Source: Dreissena polymorpha
Taxonomy: Eukaryota > Mollusca > Bivalvia > Myida > Dreissenidae
Assembly: GCF_020536995.1 (NCBI RefSeq)
Contig: NC_068366.1
Coordinates: forward strand, 71,886,188-71,950,187
DNA length: 64,000 bases
Reading direction: 5' to 3'
The position numbers were made by a program, and so were the translations under genes. Of the stretch, positions 1 through 12,713 are shown in pieces (the first letter of the stretch is position 1; every line of letters starts with the position of its first letter). The notes beneath the pieces were generated by a model that saw only the letters and a list, made by a program, of their open reading frames with translations, was not told where the DNA came from and made no database searches.

Positions 1-2330
1 GCGCCCACACGGAAAAACTTTTGGCAACCTTTGTAGAGACCCACTAGACGATGTTGCACAATTAATATGTAACCTTTTTTGATTCGCTGATTACCATTAT
101 TCTTTAAGGTTTTTTTCTCTAAATGAAGTGTTTGTCAATAACATATTTATGGCAACTCATTAATTTATACCCATTACCATTTCATGTAATGATACTAACA
201 GACACTTTGTTTGGTATGACCCGTTAACATACCCTCTAATGGAAAAAAACAAGTTTAAGAAAAATAAACTCTGAGCCTTAAGGTTAATGAAGAGGGTTTT
301 TGTAAAGTTCTTATACAAGCCTATTTAAATCAAGTGATCACGGGCTAGGGCAGGTTGGACCCAAGAGCATCATGGAATCAAACTTTGTTAAGGACCTCTT
401 TTGAATTTTCATTCCACATATTAAAGCTCTGGGAGTTTTGTTTAATTAAATAAACCATGTGACACTTGACAACAGTGTCACGATTTGAACCACTTTTCAG
501 AGAAATAAAGCCCACTGATTCTTACGGTTTCAAAAAATATATTTTTATTCACTAAGGTGATTTAATAAAGAATAGCGCGTGGTAACATGAAATTCCGTCC
601 TTGTAATACAAGTATCCAATTATATGTTCTGACCTTTAATTACACCTTCATTTTTCATATATAAAGTCTTCAGCTGAGTTGAATCTGACCACAATAGTTT
701 GAGTCTAATATTCAGGGGCACCTTTCACTGTTTTTATTTTAATAAGCAGGTTTTTTATGTGTTGTTTTTAGATCTAAATGAAATTGTTATTTGACTTAAT
801 ATGGATGAATTTCATGGCATTCAAAAAAACACAAAAAGACAGCGACAGTCCGTAAATTTGCATTAGCAATTAGGCCGTATTGTCAAAACGCGTTTGGTTT
901 GGTAGAATGATGTTACAAACGTATGTTATTGGTTTAAATATTGCTAATAACTTATAAAAACTAATAAGTAACCAGTTTCTTAATTGCACTAATGCTTGAG
1001 TTTGGTTTAAACATGGATTTACTTTTTTTCTCGGAATATGTTTTTTTTTACATAAGAACATATTGTGAAAACAAATGTGTACGTGCACAACGATAGGAAT
1101 GATATCGAATTGTTAAAACACCGGAAAATTGTTTCACTGATTAAATGTTTGAATAACCGCTCAAAGAAGTGCAACTGAACTGTTTAATCTGAAATGGAAA
1201 GAAAGTTCGTACACTATGGACGAACTTTAAACAGGAAGCCACTCGAAACATGACAGACAAAGGTAATTGTGTTTATAAAACATACACGGACTTTTTTACT
1301 GCGCGTCTATTTTACTGACGTTCCTCATAATGATGTCTAAAATTTCAAGTTTCATACATTGTACATACTGTTTTACTTAAAGTGTATAGTGAACATTTGT
1401 TCCAGCATTTTCTTTAATTTCCACAATAATGTATATTGTTTCTGAAAGACCGTTACTTGTTATGTGCTTGTAAATTGTAGAAGCGCTTATTTATATGTTA
1501 ACCGAATTTAGTGTGATATTTCCTTTTAGTCCATTGTTTAACCCCGTTAAATTGCAGACGGCATGAGCCTATTATTTCCCAAGAAAGTATTTACGGCTTG
1601 CAAATCGGGGTTTGTGGCATGATTTATATTCAGTAGACTCGTAAAACAATGAGGGTTTAATACGATAGTCGTTCGTGTACTTGTTGCATTACCATACATA
1701 ACAGCTCATTTTTAAATAAAAAAATAAGAGAATGTGGTCGTAAATATTCACGAGTTATTTTAGTAAAAGTTTATTAGTTGTGTGCCAGTATTAACAAAGA
1801 TGAGACCGTTTATATAACGGCATGTGGTGCATGTTGCTTGATTACAATACATTTCACCTTATATTGGTAAAAATACTAATAATCAAGTTAACGTTCGTGT
1901 CTTGTAAATAGTTCGAACGTAACTTCTTCATATACAAAGAACTAAACAAAGGCATTAATATTTAGTCGTCTTATCATACATCCGCAGTCGGCACAATTAT
2001 CTTTGTTTATAAGATAACGCTTTAGCTTGGATTTCTTTTATTGCGATTGAGTGCTTAGTAGTTTTATCCTTATGTTTTCTTGCACTTCTAGCAGTAGTGT
2101 GTTGATTTTTTTTCCATAAATATCTCAACAAACTCAGTTCAACCAATCATATCATATATTGTCGATTATTAATCGGTAACGATTTGTAGTCTGTGTTACT
2201 ATACACCTTCACCTGTAGTCTACTTAAGTCTTTAAATATCACGTATAAGAGTTATATTCATAACGTACTCGTATTATTAATGTACTTGTATTTACACGCA
2301 AAACTATTTCTTCTTTTTCTTTGTCCCTCA
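1..2330. other. AT-rich stretch with no recognised gene
   Basis: I see no convincing coding exon, RNA gene or element ends. The open frames here are short and lack family resemblance. It is probably non-coding intergenic or intronic sequence. Confidence 0.5.
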
Positions 2331-2450
2331 GACATAGAATATCAACATAGAAGCATTCTAAAAATAACGGATAAAACGCATCCATACCTAGACATAGAAT
2401 ATCAACATAGAAGCATTCTAATAATAACGGATAAAACGCATCCATCCTTT
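2331..2450. repeat. 60-bp tandem duplication (2 copies)
   Basis: Two adjacent 60-bp copies (2331-2390 and 2391-2450) differ at only a few bases. Both contain AGACATAGAATATCAACATA and GATAAAACGCATCCAT. The unit is a multiple of three, which keeps a 140-codon frame open across it, but nothing suggests a protein. At the matching place in the diverged second copy of this segment (near 10820) a long GA microsatellite begins just after CACCTAGAGAG, so the site appears prone to repeat growth. Confidence 0.85.
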
Positions 2451-3250
2451 CTTAGACGTAACTTGAGAGTAAAGCCATCATATGACAAACATTGCGTGTC
2501 ATACCGATTGCCTGATTGTACCAATTACACTTTCTATTTAAGTAGCAGTGATCATGACCATATCACCATAAGAACAGTTGTAGAATCACTCCGGATTTGT
2601 GTTTACTATGTATGACTCCAGATGGCATAAAAGACAAGCAGTATGTTTTTTTAATTAAGATTTATTGCAAGTGTCTCCTGGAAATGTATTTTGGCATTTA
2701 ATTGAGCTCCAAACTACAGACGAATTAACCTGTGTGTTACCGAAACAGGAATAAAACTATAAATACGCTTATTAATTTTTATACTGTTATTATGTGCAAC
2801 GTTTTATAGAGTTTAGAGTTTATTTCAACATTCATAAGCTTTAAGTTTTACAACAAAATATATACACATATGGTCAATGACGTACAGAATGTTAAACAGG
2901 ACCTAGATTAAACAGATTATATCACAGATTTGGACTAGAACAAAAAAACATTTTGAAAACAAACAGACATACTTAGACTGATTGCCGAATACAAAATGTC
3001 AACTAGTTACAGATTCAGGCAATAAAATGTGTAGTAAAATAGTACAATATAAGATAAATAGTAACTGCCCCATTGTTTGTGATATAAATCAAGTCATGAT
3101 TATCAGATAATAACGGCGAGGATTTAATATTTACGCGTGTTTTTGTGTCACTCATTATATTTTTTTAATAATAAAATTTAATCAATGCGACTGTGCATTC
3201 AAGTCTGAATGAATCAGTTTTTCAAATTAATGACGCGTTTTACATGATAT

Positions 3251-5200
3251 TGAACGGTATTTAGGTAAAAATTACATCCTTCTTTATGACTGTGTCATGA
3301 TTCTTGATGGTACTTTCAATTTGTATGTAGACACCTTTTCATGCTTGATGACACTTACATCTTGCCTGATGACCAATGTCTATGTACATTCTGATTAACG
3401 GTGTCATGCATGTGTACAGATGCAACATTCTTGTTCGTAAATTGCATGCTGGGTATGTTTATGTTGGTTTATGCAGAGAGACTTGAGCAAATGGCGCAGT
3501 GCATTATGGAATCAAACATTGATGCGTTGAGTAAATTAACGCGATGGCAAGATGTGAGTTTCACCCAAGCACAAAGCAACATACAATCATGCATGATACA
3601 ATGATACAATGACCATTATCTGGTCCTTTTTTCGCAAAAAAATCTGCTGTAACCCGGCAATTGTCATGAGCTCTTCTTAGACTATAAACATAAATGCTGA
3701 TGTGCCAAAAATTATACTTACCGGTAAAAATGAATTAATAACACACGTTAAGGCTGGATTTTTTAATAGAGTGTAAACCAAGATTTTGCTGTAAAAGCAG
3801 TGTTTTCTGGAAGCACCGGCAGCCGGCGATTTCATCGGTTAAATTCTATCTAGACGCCGACTCCTTTCACCCAAACTATCAATTGAAATGTTACAAATAC
3901 ACCAGTTTTATTGCTTAGTTGCCTTCGAGCTGTTAGTCATTTGGAAGTCATGCTATGCTGCTTAAAGTACATATACATGCCTAACTTAATTTAGATTAAG
4001 CAAAATACAACAATAGGTATTTGCCAAAGTTCATAAAAGTCAAATATATACCAGAAATAAGAGCGTAATCGTGCGCAGCGAGATTTGCTCATATAGAATT
4101 GAACCTCCTATTGATTTCTTTCGAAATAATTTCATGTCTCCGAATTGATATGCAATACGCTGTTGTTTTTTTATATGCGGATTAATGCTCCGTTTGAGAT
4201 CCATAATTAATTAACGCCTCAATATTTTCAAAAATTAACACCGGATTAATGTTCACCGACATTTTATCATACAGATTTGATATAAATATTATAGAGCTGA
4301 ACAAAAAAATACATAAAGCCCTGTTTTCCCGGCACACGCGCTGGACATAAACCTTTAAAAAACGCTATACAAATTCCAGTACTTGTGCAATTAATTGATT
4401 GTAAACAATGACGGTTGAAATCCGTGCGTGGGATTTTTTTCTGGTAACCAAGAGCTACGTCAACGTTCATGAAGCCTTTCATTCATAAATGTATATGCGT
4501 CGGATGTCAAAACCAGCATCACCAACACATCAGCTCCGTTATGTCCTGAATAAAATACATGTATATTTTCTTGAGTACCAACTGCAACTTACACATATCA
4601 AAAAAATTCACGGCAGTAAATTTCTTGTGTGGGCCTATTGGTCTTAATGGCAATAATAAACGTATTAAGTTTAATGAAGATGATAAAACAAAGGGAACTA
4701 ATTCAGCTTATTCATTATAATAGTAAAAATGGTTCGGATGTTTTCTCTTTTTTCCGAAAAGTAATTTATTCAACATACGGAGAATAAACGTACGCCACCT
4801 GCTGTCATAATTTGGTACCTTGTATTCTGCTTAGTTGCATTCTGCTTACTGCCTGTTGCTAACTGCCGTTGTTAATGACGTTTACTGGCAAAACCGATTT
4901 TGGCTGGTTTTAGGAATAATGAATACCCAAACACTGGATAGTCACCAAGCATGTTGCAACAATCATCAAGTATAACCGAAAAAACAACAAGCATATTGGA
5001 ATTGCCATGAAGCATTTTACAATAAACATCAGGCATAATGTAAATATTCACCATGGATGATGTAATGTTGCAACCATCATCAAGTATAAACGAATAGACA
5101 ACAAGCATGTTGGAATTGTCTTTAAGCATATTAGAATAATCTTCAGTCATAATGTAAATATTCACCACGAATGATGTAATTTTTACCTAAATACCGTTCA
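3251..5200. mobile_element. 1.95-kb TIR element, non-autonomous
   Basis: The ends are a perfect 28-bp inverted repeat, beginning TGAACGGTATTTAGGTAAAA at 3251-3278 and matched by its reverse complement at 5173-5200. The whole interval is missing from the paralogous copy B, where sequence homologous to the left flank (TTTTGCATGATG, near 13660) runs straight into sequence homologous to the right flank. No transposase frame is visible, so it is probably a non-autonomous DNA transposon. A clean target-site duplication was not resolved: ACATGA occurs on both sides but is offset by a few bases. The superfamily is therefore unassigned. Confidence 0.75.
4948..5180. repeat. 114-bp tandem repeat, about 2 copies
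   Basis: CATCAAGTATAA recurs at 4964 and 5078, and GTAAATATTCACCA at 5040 and 5154, giving a period of 114 bp. The array lies just inside the right terminus of the 3251-5200 element and its unit contains ATGATGTAAT, the same string that opens the right terminal repeat. It therefore looks like a subterminal duplication within the element. The period is a multiple of three, which explains the 98-codon open frame on the minus strand. Confidence 0.8.
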
Positions 5201-6396
5201 TAACATGACATCCAATTTACGTTCAGATGCATCCACAGTTATTTTGTAAAATATGTTTTTACTTATTTTTCTTTTGTTTCAGTATCTAAAATGAACTTCA
5301 TCTTTGTGTTTATTTTGCTTTATTGAACATTAACAAAATGCATTCACACATGACCGCTGTCCCGATATCTTGCCTTTAGGCCTTAGGTTGCTTTATACGC
5401 TAACTAAGTTGTGCAGACTCGTCAAGAATTCACACGAGCCTCTATGCATCTAGTAATATACCAACAAACGTAAATGTGTGCTGTTTGTTTTTCGATAGTC
5501 GTCATATTGAAGTCATATACCCTTGTTTACTCACTGGTCTATGTAACATTACTGGTAGGCGGAGGTTTCCTAATAAAAGTATTCACGCTAGAGCATCAGT
5601 ATTTTAATATATATGTCAATATAAAAACATATAATTATGTATATAAATATATTTCGGTGTATGCAAAGTGATTGTGTACATATAATTTTTCTATAACAAT
5701 AGCCTTATGATTAAGCTCATCCTTATCTATCCCCATTTCAAAAGCTTATTTTGTTTTGTGTCATACTGTAACTTAACTCGTTCATTAGATTGAGTAACTT
5801 TTGGTAATGACGTGCAGTGTCGGACATTCAGTCTAAATCATCAGCAAACATTAATCAATATATTTCCGTATACTCAGGGAACACACGAATCCCTTTTCTA
5901 TTTTTATCAAACTACAAATCAAACAGCTTTTTAATTTCACAAAACAATCGTATAGTGCATTATCAACGGCCCTCACGTTATCCGACTTCGAAAATAGTCT
6001 GTATAGCCTTAAATGTGTTAACATAAGTTTTTCTCATGATTTCAAGTAATGTTGACCTCAGCACAGTATCACATTTTCTCGAAAATATATAAATATATCT
6101 TCATAGAATGGGTTCTTTTACAAATATAAGTCTTTGCTCAAAATACACATTATCTATCTTGCTATAATTCCACCTTAATCCCGCTTGTGATTCACATAAT
6201 GAACTTATAAGTATCAACTTATTATATGAACCGCGTATATATGATTCATACATCATTTTTGCATAAAAACTCTATAAGTACAATATACATATGGATCTGA
6301 GAAGTATGTTTATCAAATGTTTGAGAATTGGTATAATTATATAGCTTGTCCATGACAAACAAATGACTATGAAACCTGAATCCTATTTAATTATAT

Positions 6397-6666
6397 TCAT
6401 TTGGAAGGTAACAACTTATTGAAAACATATTTGAAATGTATCGGACTCAACAATCCATCTGCCGTCTTATCGGCTCCTAATTGATGTAGTTTTTCAACCG
6501 TTTTCAGCTTAAAATAGTTCGCTCTTTCATCTTTGCGTTTACTTAAAAAGTTATTGACAGGTTTCTCTTCATCATAATCACACTCGATTGAAATAACAAC
6601 ATATTTTTTAATTGATGGTTCCGATTGTCTGCTGTCAAGGCAGAAGCAACTGAAGTATATGAACAA
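6397..6666 (-). CDS. Possible decayed exon of unknown protein
   Basis: The minus strand has an 89-codon open frame ending in PIHFKYVFNKLLPSK. I do not recognise the protein. It is listed because the diverged copy B (about 22720-23010, minus strand) keeps similar peptides across several changes: HFKYVFN followed by a Leu and a Pro, LHQL-AD, and an acidic YDE stretch upstream. Copy B has stops and frame changes. This suggests that the ancestral segment held a coding exon that has decayed in at least one copy. It could also be chance conservation of non-coding sequence. Confidence 0.25.
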   Translation of the reverse strand: MFIYFSCFCLDSRQSEPSIKKYVVISIECDYDEEKPVNNFLSKRKDERANYFKLKTVEKLHQLGADKTADGLLSPIHFKYVFNKLLPSK

Positions 6667-7639
6667 AAGAATTATGTATTTCGGTCAAAAACTTTAGAAT
6701 AAGCAGTATACTGTTATTCTAGAGTCGTCTCACAGAAATTGCTATTCGTGAAGAAACGTAATTTAAGGCTTATAAAAACAACTCGTAGTTCTTCATTAAT
6801 TATCGCATTCTTATAGACAAACGCTGTTATTTTACTTACTTAATTTTCTCTAATTACCTGTATACTAAAATAACGTTTGTTAATATGTGTATGTCAATGT
6901 ATTTGTTGTTTTAATTCTCAAAAGCTGTTTCCGAATGACTATTGAAACTCTTATATCTGTATTCCATATAGCATGTTAACAGTTTACACAAATTTTTATT
7001 ATGGTATCGACAGAGCTTGTGATCAGTCCACCGAACAATAATAATAGTACATGAACAAGTACAAGCCTGAATACCTATATTCCAGTCAAGTCTTAAATGT
7101 AAAATTCACACATGAAAGGTGCATGCCTATGACGTCAAACAATATGTACCTATGGAACGTAAAAACATATTTTTCTGTGTGCAGTGTGACTGTCCGTATA
7201 TGACAGAACATATAAACACTTAACCTACATTGCTTGATAATGAAGACTTTAAATGTCGCCTAGCATTCTTCGTACTGCATTATTGAAAATGAATTGTTTA
7301 CATATTAGAAAACTTACAAGAAAAAACGTATTGTAGCATGCCCAGACAGGAAATATCATTAAGGTTTATCTGGATTTGTACAGGAAGTATGACATAACTA
7401 AAATACGTAATTCCATAAAATTTAAACTGGATGTTGTTCGAAACAGTGTAGTACAAAATGGAAACTGGGCAGATGAAGTAGATCTAAACACATGGGGCTT
7501 ACACCATGAATAGCAATATGAATGGAACTGCAATAAAATCATTAGCGAACGAAACCGAATGTTAATTCGTTAACAACTGGAGAAGCAAAATAAAATATTC
7601 AACAGTTTACAATTCAAAATGTTATACCAGGGTGAATGA

Positions 7640-8117
7640 TCAACGGAGTTAATTGGTGTTTACCCACGGACTTGACAGATTGTACAGACACTGTTTTTTT
7701 TGCAAATATCTCAAGTTATTGAAATAATTTTGAAAAATCTTAAGCGCATAAAAGACGGTATTTCTTGCAGTTTTTCTGACTGCTGGCCATGTAAATTCAA
7801 CGAAGATAATTCAACACACTATTTTGCATTAAAAGTTAATATGATAATAACATAAAATCATGTTAAGTATACATTGCATAAATTCCGACGGAATCAACAA
7901 ACATCTTGGCATTGACAACATAAATAATAAGACATATATATTTTTAAGTGAATGCTTATACAACGCAAGTCGTTTTAATGACTATGGATATATACCACTA
8001 TCTTTTAGCTGCAAATTCGTGGTCCCAAAATGTGTTTCCCCCACAAATATATTTATAAATATACATAATTAGAGAGCAATAAACAATATCAACATCTCTA
8101 ACTACAATGTAGTGTCA
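7640..8117. other. No recognised feature
   Basis: AT-rich sequence beyond the detectable end of copy A. No gene, repeat ends or RNA gene are seen. Confidence 0.4.
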
Positions 8118-8762
8118 CTAAAAACTTAAATTAGTGGTTAAAGAGGCGCATACTTTTGTTGTATTTTTCACTTTAATTAATAGTGTCCTTTTTCTGTGGC
8201 GATACAGTGATATGTGGTGATTGAAGGTGTTTCCACAAACTATACATTGCGACACGTTCTCACATTCTTTGTGTTTAAGGCGATGCTCTGCTAAGTATCG
8301 CTTTGCTTTGAAAAGTTTTTGCACATGTCTCACATTTGAAACTTGCCTCTTTGCCGCATACTGTCCCATCAGTTTAAAAATGATCATTATAATCAGTTTT
8401 ATAATTAAATCCTTTTGCTTACATTCAACTATAGTAAGTAAACGCTCCTAAATGTGTCTTCACGTGACGATTGCATCCTACTTTAGTGATGAACACTCTC
8501 ATTGTTCGCAGTAAGTGCGAACGTTCGTGTTCTTGTAAATGTACTTTCAAGAATGTCGTTTTCCACACACCTTACACTCAAACTTACAATCAACATATAG
8601 GAAAAATAGGATCTTTGTCAACAGGCAGAAATGATTTCGTCCTTTCTCCGCATCAGGCGCGAACAATGTATCTGATTCCATAATTGATTCGCATGCAGAT
8701 TCAGGTACACTGCCAAGTAATGGTGACTCCGTATGTTCATCCTCGCTCGAGTCGAAATTAGA
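8118..8762 (-). pseudogene. C2H2 zinc-finger gene remnant
   Basis: Reading the minus strand from a plausible acceptor (GAATTCAG, then 8762), an open frame encodes an acidic segment (SNFDSSEDEHTESPLLGSVP...) leading into CKFECKVCGK, the start of a C2H2 finger. The finger continues in another frame as TFLKVHLQEHERSH. Further down, FKCETCAKTF is followed, again in a different frame, by YLAEHRLKHKECE and then CIVCGNTFNHHISLYRH. These are at least three Cys2-His2 fingers with the usual spacing but frame changes between and inside them. I read it as a decayed zinc-finger gene fragment whose product would have bound nucleic acid. Assembly indels could account for some breaks. The plus-strand frames opposite it are shadows. 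Confidence 0.6.
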
Positions 8763-10460
8763 CTGAATTCAAATGCGGAGCCCAACCTCCTTAAAAATAA
8801 AATAAAACAATTAAAAACTAAACTTTTGATTTCGTAGAGTTATTGCGCCGGTAATCATTGTGTGTACACTACACAAAATTGTCGTGTTTCAGATTGCCCG
8901 ACCGACCCTCATTGGCATTCCTTTTCTCAGATTTATAACATCATCGCATTTCTCTACAAAAACATAATCATTATTTCTGCGCATACTTTTAAACAAAACA
9001 TCGGAAGTGAGATTTTACACCTATCGAACATGTTATAAGCATGAACTTGGTTACATGTATTTGGTTCAATCAAATAATAAGTATCATGCATTATAAGATT
9101 GCCAACATTGTGTTTGCAAGAGTAGTCTTTCCATTGTTAATGTATGCATTTGCTTAAAGTGGGCTTCGTTGGATGTTTAAAATTGATTTTGCACACTTAT
9201 TTATTTATAAAAATGCCGACCTACCGCCCCTGAAATTTTCGGTTTTTTTTTAACTGAAACAGTTTTTTTAAGTCAAAAGCTGTTTTGCAGATACCAATTC
9301 GTATTGCTTTTGTCTAAAATATTGTTAGAATTAAAATAACAAATTAACAATAATCTGTCGGGGTTTTCGATAGACCAACTCCATCCGAGAGGTTGCCTGT
9401 GAAGGTATAATCACACATCTGAGAGGGATACCCGTGCTTCGTACAAACAGAAAGCTGCCAGTTTTTTTTTATTTTTTGACGATGTCAATTGTCTGTTCTT
9501 GCCACTATTTCATACAACTAAAGTTATTATGGCGATCAGATATTCGCATTATACAATCCAAAAACATTTCATAATAATAAAACTCATATTCAATAGCGGG
9601 ACATCCCTTGAGTGTGTCGCTTATATATAATTAATCACTAACGAAGCAAAGATGTTAAACATATAACTACAAAGCAGCATGGTTCTAATGTTCCGTGCAA
9701 TACTTTCTTTGAATGACCATTTTACCTTTTTAACAATAAATTGTTGTTTTGTGGACGACCATCCACACAAATTCTTGTTTTTATCCGAGAATGACCGGTG
9801 CCGCATCCGAGAGGGGTACCGATATAGCGTTTTTATCCGAGAGGGGGACCGATATGGTTATACACCGTGAAATTGGCGGGCCCAGATGGTGAAATTTACA
9901 AGCGTGTCTGACAGCACACAAAATGTGAAAGAAAAACGTGTATGGCTTGACATGGCAACGGTTATTACTCGATAAACTATTACTGTCACGAATGTATTCC
10001 TGAAAATATTAACATATTGTAAAATTAGTGTCATATGTTCCGTCTTCAAGACCGGAAAGAAGAATAGTCCGTGTAATATACCCAAAACAGACTTGCTATT
10101 TAATGTGGATGGTAGTATGACTGTTTTGCCATATTCGACAGACCTTACTATGAAAAAGCGTCATTGAAATTCCGTTGTGCAAAATTATGTATAAATTTCA
10201 AGTTTTCTAAGTTGTTTTACTTAAGTAATATATTATATAGCACGCATCGGTTCTTGGAAGTATTTTTGTTCTAAACATGTAGTTAATTTTGACATTATCA
10301 TTTCATTTTGGTTGACTGATTACTCCCCTTTTGCCGTAACGTATTGATGTACCGAATTAAGCTTCATGTTTATCATTCAATTTGGATTTAACTTGTCTTG
10401 AACGAGAAGTCGTAATACCATATTATACTTTTAGACTTTTGTTTATATTATAGTTGTGTT
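8763..10460. other. Non-coding stretch with a short iterated motif
   Basis: No gene recognised. Between 9780 and 9860 the phrase ATCCGAGA followed by a G-run and ACCGATAT is repeated about three times, and a related CATCCGAGAGG occurs near 9385. Otherwise it is AT-rich unique-looking sequence. Confidence 0.4.
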
Positions 10461-10600
10461 CTGAGAAAACTGTGCATAATGCATGTGCGTAAAGTGTCGT
10501 CCACGATTAGCCTGTGCAGTCCGCACAGGCTACTTAGGGGCGACACTTTCCGCTTTTATGATATGTTTCGTTTAAATGAAGTCTCTTCTTAGAAAAAAGC
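10461..10600 (+). repeat. GCATGTGCGTAAAGTGTCGTC-type dispersed repeat
   Basis: It contains GCATGTGCGTAAAGTGTCGT and then a short inverted repeat, AGCCTGTGCAGTCCGCACAGGCT, followed by GACACTTTCCGC and AGTCTCTTCTTAGAAAAA. Related copies occur at about 56765-56860, 59223-59400 and 59785-59930. From memory it is a very abundant freshwater-mussel repeat. No coding capacity. Confidence 0.75.
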
Positions 10601-10820
10601 TTACACTTTTCCCAGAAAACTTCATTTACCAGTACTAAAAAAAGCAAATACTTCCCGTAACATAAAACTGCAATAATAGATAGACACTGAAAAGTCATTA
10701 CCTTTTCCTCATACATTTTCTCTCACTTATCTGTTCCCAAGTGTCATTTTGTTTCAATTGGTCATATGTTTGTCGAAATATCAATGCATATTGACGTCAT
10801 AAACAAACACAAAACTCACC

Positions 10821-10917
<97 letters not shown>

Positions 10918-10924
10918 GAGACAG

Positions 10925-11006
<82 letters not shown>

Positions 11007-11075
11007 GAAAGAGACAGAGACAGAGACAGAGAGAGAGAGAGAGACAGAGACAGAGAGAGACAGAGAGAGAGAGAC

Positions 11076-11112
<37 letters not shown>

Positions 11113-11143
11113 GAGAGAGACAGAGAGAGAGAGACAGAGAGAC

Positions 11144-11232
<89 letters not shown>

Positions 11233-11247
11233 GAGAGACAGAGAGAC

Positions 11248-11288
<41 letters not shown>

Positions 11289-11309
11289 GACAGAGAGAGA
11301 CAGAGAGAA
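10821..11309. repeat. GA/GACAGA microsatellite, about 490 bp
   Basis: Nearly pure GA dinucleotide repeat, with GACAGA interruptions in its right half. The long frames read through it on both strands (Arg-Glu or Ser-Leu repeats) are artefacts of the repeat. Confidence 0.98.
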
Positions 11310-11894
11310 CGCAGCAATACCTTTCTTAGACGTTTTTTAAATATTAAGAAACATTTATATATCACACACTACGTGGACTACTAATTACCTGGACATACAA
11401 CTTCAACTCTCTATTTTTTGAGGTGGCAATTTCTACAACTTGTATAATCCTGTGGCTAAGTAGTCAGTAAGCAAAAACGAATCACATTAAGAACAAATGT
11501 AATATCAATCCGCATTGGTGTGTTTGTTACAATATATTACACAAGCTGCATGTAAAAAAATAAGCAATATTTATAAGTAGGGATGTCAACGAATATCCGA
11601 ATATCCGAATATTCGGTCCCGGACCGAATATTCGGATACTATTTTCCGAATCGAATATTCGGAAGAAAAAATCAAATAACATCGAGTAATTTCAAAGACT
11701 TTGTATTCGTGAAATTTGCTTCAAACATTGTAAAAAAGTTGTTCCTCGTGTCATAATGTTTAGTCCGGATAATTCGTCGCTATGGTGATGACAGTATCCC
11801 GGTCATTAATCCCGCTAATTGCCGAACAAAGACAGTCACTATGTGTCAAAATTATGATAGGTTCAAATCGCATCGGCAATCAAAACACCGACCT

Positions 11895-12110
11895 GCAATT
11901 GATCCAATGACTCGAATTACATTTAAAATTATCAAAGATTAAATGAGTAAAGGAAAAGCCGACTTGGTGTAAAAAACAAATAAGACCGTATGGAAATTTA
12001 AACACCGACCCGTCTTGATCTAATAACTCGAATTACATTTAACATGATCAACGATTAAATAAGTAACGGCAGTGCCGACTTGGTGTGAAAAACAAAAAAG
12101 ATCGTATGGT
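11895..12110. repeat. Direct repeat of about 110 bp inside the hAT element
   Basis: Two imperfect copies, from about 11895 and 12010, share CGAATTACATTTAA, GCCGACTTGGTGT and CGTATGG in order. They are in the non-coding left part of the element. Confidence 0.75.
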
Positions 12111-12324
12111 TATAATCACGTTGTCCAAAAGCTTTTAGAAAATAATTTACTCAACCTCTAATGAGTATTTGCGTATCGTATGGTCCAAACTTTAATTAAT
12201 TACTCAATATTCAATCAGGTATTATATTTAAAGAAATGTTTTTTGGTAATTAGCCCTCATTTAATTGAAAATACATTTGTATTATCATTGCTACACGCAT
12301 AAAGTAAATCTCTGTCCAATCAAA

Positions 12325-12570
12325 ATGCCACCTACACCTTCCGCTGCTTGGAAGTATTTCACGAGATCATCCGATAAGAAGTCGGCAACGTGTAACTTGT
12401 GTGGAGTTAATCTTACGTACATCCAGGCCGGTACGACGTCCAATCTTCTCAATCATATTAGTAACAAACATCCATCTTCTGCATCTTCGAATGATGCTGG
12501 GGACTCTAAGAAACAGTCGTCAATGTCATCGTTTTTGAGTACTCCTAAGAAAGTGTGTTTCCGAAAGTGA
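12325..12570 (+). CDS. BED zinc-finger protein, truncated hAT transposase
   Basis: An 81-residue frame starts at an ATG (MPPTPSAAWKYFTRSSDKK). It contains a BED-type finger: SAAWKYF aromatic start, CNLCG (Cys-x2-Cys), then LLNHISNKHP (His-x4-His), followed by a Ser/Lys-rich linker. BED fingers bind DNA at the N terminus of hAT transposases and of domesticated ZBED proteins. The frame stops right after the linker, and the catalytic RNase-H-like domain and most of the hAT dimerisation region are absent. The product, if made, could bind transposon ends but not cut. The ATG at 12325 is preferred over upstream non-ATG starts. Confidence 0.8.
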   Translation: MPPTPSAAWKYFTRSSDKKSATCNLCGVNLTYIQAGTTSNLLNHISNKHPSSASSNDAGDSKKQSSMSSFLSTPKKVCFRK

Positions 12571-12590
12571 ACGGCTTACATGTGCTATTG

Positions 12591-12689
12591 CGGAGAAATA
12601 GACTCTCCAGTGATCTGGTCGACGCAATCGTGTTTTTAAATAAGAACAATGTTCATGTGCCCAGTGACGCCGATCCGAGTGACTTTTAA
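12591..12689 (+). pseudogene. C-terminal tail of hAT transposase
   Basis: Thirty-two codons and a stop read RRNRLSSDLVDAIVFLNKN and continue to SDADPSDF. This resembles the C-terminal end of the hAT dimerisation domain, where an R-x-R-L...VD...FLN-K/N pattern closes the protein. It is out of frame with the upstream BED finger. The simplest reading is that one internal deletion joined the two ends of an autonomous parent and removed the catalytic part. Confidence 0.6.
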
Positions 12690-12713
12690 ATGTGGCAACG
12701 ATGTTTTATTTGC

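Larger units (their letters stand above)
2440..7640. repeat. Ancient segmental duplication, copy A
   Basis: Many short blocks recur in the same order and orientation in copy B (about 11315-24520). Examples are CCTTTCTTAGACGT (about 2448 and 11318), the AACGTTTTATA block (2799 and 13370), the ACTGTCCCGATAT type block (5357 and 13816), CATCTAGTAATATACCAA (5446 and 13898), GCAGTGTCGGACAT (5814 and 14242) and TTGAAAACATATTTGAAATG (6419 and 22749). I judged the alignment by eye, and divergence is considerable. Copy A carries an extra TIR-bounded insertion at 3251-5200 that copy B lacks. Confidence 0.75.

Noticed and set aside
8221-8683. Plus-strand frames of 76 and 70 codons
   Set aside because: Shadows of the minus-strand zinc-finger remnant.
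10766-11365. Long frames of Arg-Glu or Ser-Leu repeats on both strands
   Set aside because: They are translations of the GA microsatellite and have no start context or homologue.
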